A DNA stretch of 6,247 nt. Source: Bacteroidota bacterium (GTDB lineage: Bacteria > Bacteroidota > Bacteroidia > 2-12-FULL-35-15). The notes beneath the pieces were generated by a model, which did not search any database, had not been told where the DNA came from, and was given only the letters and a program-made list of their open reading frames with translations. A program made the translations under genes and the position numbers. The stretch covers positions 1-6,247 of the forward strand of contig JAIOQD010000595.1 of assembly GCA_021413595.1 (NCBI GenBank), given 5' to 3'. This document shows positions 5,312-6,247 of the stretch, piece by piece; position 1 is the first letter of the stretch; the number at the start of each line of letters is the position of its first letter.

Positions 5312-5950
5312 CTATTTATTGATATTGTAATTGAAGTATTCGATTGGATCAAAATAATATTTGTTCAGATCATTAATGCAATAACAGGTCAAAGAATACG
5401 AATTATAAAACCGTTCAGGATTTTTATTACTTGGTTTTATTTTACTTGGTTTAACTTTTATTAATTCAAAATGGAAATGATCGAATTGCCAGCCAAAACG
5501 ATCTAACTCTTTTTTATTCATAAACCGTGCTATTGGAGTTTTTGAATTTACAATGTCGGTAACGTTTACCTTTACACCTGCAATATGTTCATACAATGTC
5601 CATAATTTGATCCCGTTTATTTCATGTTCAATAATTAAGTTAGCAAAGGGGCCATCTGTTCTTTTGCTAATTACTATTCCTTTTGCGATGGGGAAGATCG
5701 GTTCCGATTCATAATTATCGTTTGGTCGTTTAATGTCTATGCCTGTATGATAATGTTCAGGTACGTTTGTCCTTGCTTTTCTGACCAACCCAAAATGCCC
5801 GATTTTAGTTAAATGGATCTTTGAAGTGTCCTGGCGATTGCTTGATCCTATTGGTATGGAAATTTGTCCCGGAAGTAAAATTGTTATGATTAGTATAAGA
5901 AAAAAATTCGTCATGTTTTTTATTCGAAAATTGTAATGTCGTTTAGCCAT
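5312..5950 (-). CDS. Exported M23-family metallopeptidase (LytM-type)
   Basis: This 212-residue protein carries the M23 zinc peptidase signature, the fold of lysostaphin/LytM endopeptidases that cut peptide cross-links of peptidoglycan. Zinc ligands are visible as H68 and D72 in HTGID and H160 in DHFHFEL. The catalytic histidines are H122 (LYEH) and H158. All are present, so the enzyme should be active. The core strands run SEPIFPIAKGIVISK, NLIIEHEINGIKLWTLYEH. The following loop lacks the usual V-x-x-G-x-x-[IV] glycines (VKVNVTDIVNSKTPIARF). An N-terminal signal or anchor segment (residues 14-28) is preceded by basic residues (K3, R4, R9, K11). This favours the ATG at 5950 over M13 at 5914, which would leave no positive charge. 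No lipobox is seen. The single domain has no SH3, LysM or coiled-coil additions. It is transcribed alone; the substrate is unknown. Confidence 0.9.
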   Translation of the reverse strand: MAKRHYNFRIKNMTNFFLILIITILLPGQISIPIGSSNRQDTSKIHLTKIGHFGLVRKARTNVPEHYHTGIDIKRPNDNYESEPIFPIAKGIVISKRTDGPFANLIIEHEINGIKLWTLYEHIAGVKVNVTDIVNSKTPIARFMNKKELDRFGWQFDHFHFELIKVKPSKIKPSNKNPERFYNSYSLTCYCINDLNKYYFDPIEYFNYNINK

Positions 5951-5972
5951 TAGTCATATAAACGAAAATAAA

Positions 5973-6001
5973 CAAAACAATTTGAATTACTTAAAAAGCA
6001 A
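5973..6001 (-). promoter_or_regulatory. Bacteroidota-type promoter of the M23 peptidase gene
   Basis: On the - strand, TTG (5999-6001) is followed after 18 bases by TTGTTTTG (5973-5980), one mismatch from TAnnTTTG. Spacing is close to the 19 or so bases typical of the phylum's housekeeping promoters. Transcription would begin near 5967, about 17 bases before the ATG at 5950, which also supports that start. The motif is short and the region AT-rich, so chance agreement is possible. Confidence 0.45.
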
Positions 6002-6060
6002 TTAAATTTATTGAATTGGGCATATAGCTTATAATCGTTTTAACTGAACTCAGGCTAAAT

Positions 6061-6148
6061 CGTGCGAACGTTCTTCACTGAAGAAGCCTGTCGAAGTATA
6101 TGGGCTGACCCACGCACACCCTTCAACATCTCTGGGTGACAGCACACG
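6061..6148. repeat. Decayed hairpin repeat of the CCTGTCGAAG type
   Basis: GCCTGTCGAAG (6086-6096) and CCCTTCAACATCTCTGGGTGACAGC (6119 onward) look like opposite-strand copies of the intergenic motif CCCTTCGACAGGCTCAGGGTGACA that I recall from many bacterial genomes. Direct pairing is limited: TGTCGAAG (6089-6096) with CTTCAACA (6121-6128) has one mismatch. Smaller hairpins lie inside or beside it: TGGG-CTGA-CCCA (6101-6112) and TTCTTC-ACT-GAAGAA (6071-6085). CGTG (6061) and CACG (6148) may mark the ends. It fills most of the gap upstream of the M23 promoter and codes for nothing visible. Confidence 0.45.
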
Positions 6149-6175
6149 TTGTAATATCAAGTACTCGTGTTTATA

Positions 6176-6247
6176 TTATTCATTATTGCCTAATTCAATA
6201 GCTTTATTAATAAATTCAAAAGCAAGGAAAGGTTTAATGTATAAGAT
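6176..6247 (-). CDS. 3' end of an unidentified gene
   Basis: On the - strand a frame is open from the right edge to a TAA at 6176-6178. It gives 23 residues ending KPFLAFEFINKAIELGNNE. The composition and the AFEFINKAIELGNN helix, like the second helix of a tetratricopeptide repeat, make a true C-terminus plausible, but the segment is too short to name a family. Its transcription would run toward the M23 gene, 225 bp away and with its own promoter. Confidence 0.5.
   Translation of the reverse strand: MLYIKPFLAFEFINKAIELGNNE

Overview
The window looks like a chromosomal stretch from an AT-rich Bacteroidota, probably an environmental member of the Sphingobacteriia/Chitinophagia type. The reasons are the low GC content, AT-rich leaders that mostly lack Shine-Dalgarno sites, promoter-like matches to the Bacteroidota TTG / TAnnTTTG consensus, very short SSB proteins, an ECF sigma factor paired with a single-pass membrane protein instead of a FecR, and intergenic hairpin repeats of a kind I associate with this phylum. 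This assignment is inference; no marker gene settles it.

Layout. (1) Bases 1-444 hold the 3' part of an unrecognised + strand gene with two internal repeats. It converges on two - strand ssb genes, with a double-hairpin terminator between them. (2) Two tandem ssb paralogs lie at 520-858 and 917-1261, about 89% identical in protein. Both lack the C-terminal acidic tip, and the 917-1261 copy comes first in the transcript. (3) Bases 1262-2118 are non-coding. They hold a possible ssb promoter, a MITE-like element with terminal inverted repeats that encloses a second inverted repeat (1622-1909), and the AT-rich control region of the next operon. (4) Bases 2119-5055 form a tight three-gene + strand operon with gaps of 4 and 5 bp: an ECF sigma factor, a large single-pass membrane protein placed as a candidate anti-sigma factor or sensor, and a secreted protein whose pattern recalls the C-terminal domains of GldM/PorM of the type IX secretion/gliding machinery. 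(5) Bases 5056-5311 separate convergent genes. They hold a long inverted repeat whose loop carries a degenerate octamer repeat. (6) Bases 5312-5950 (-) encode an exported M23 metallopeptidase with a complete active site, behind a plausible promoter. (7) A third, more decayed hairpin repeat lies at 6061-6148, and the 3' end of a further - strand gene runs off the right edge.

The most interesting unit is the operon at 2119-5055. Its order (regulator, membrane-anchored periplasmic protein, exported protein) fits a cell-envelope signalling module in which the membrane protein holds or releases the sigma factor. The GldM-like protein would be the periplasmic input or the output. That wiring is inference from gene order, topology and spacing. 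Separately, three different inverted-repeat elements sit in three intergenic gaps within about 4.5 kb, and two of them share a GTCATYYCGA core at their arm tips, which suggests an abundant, non-coding mobile repeat family.
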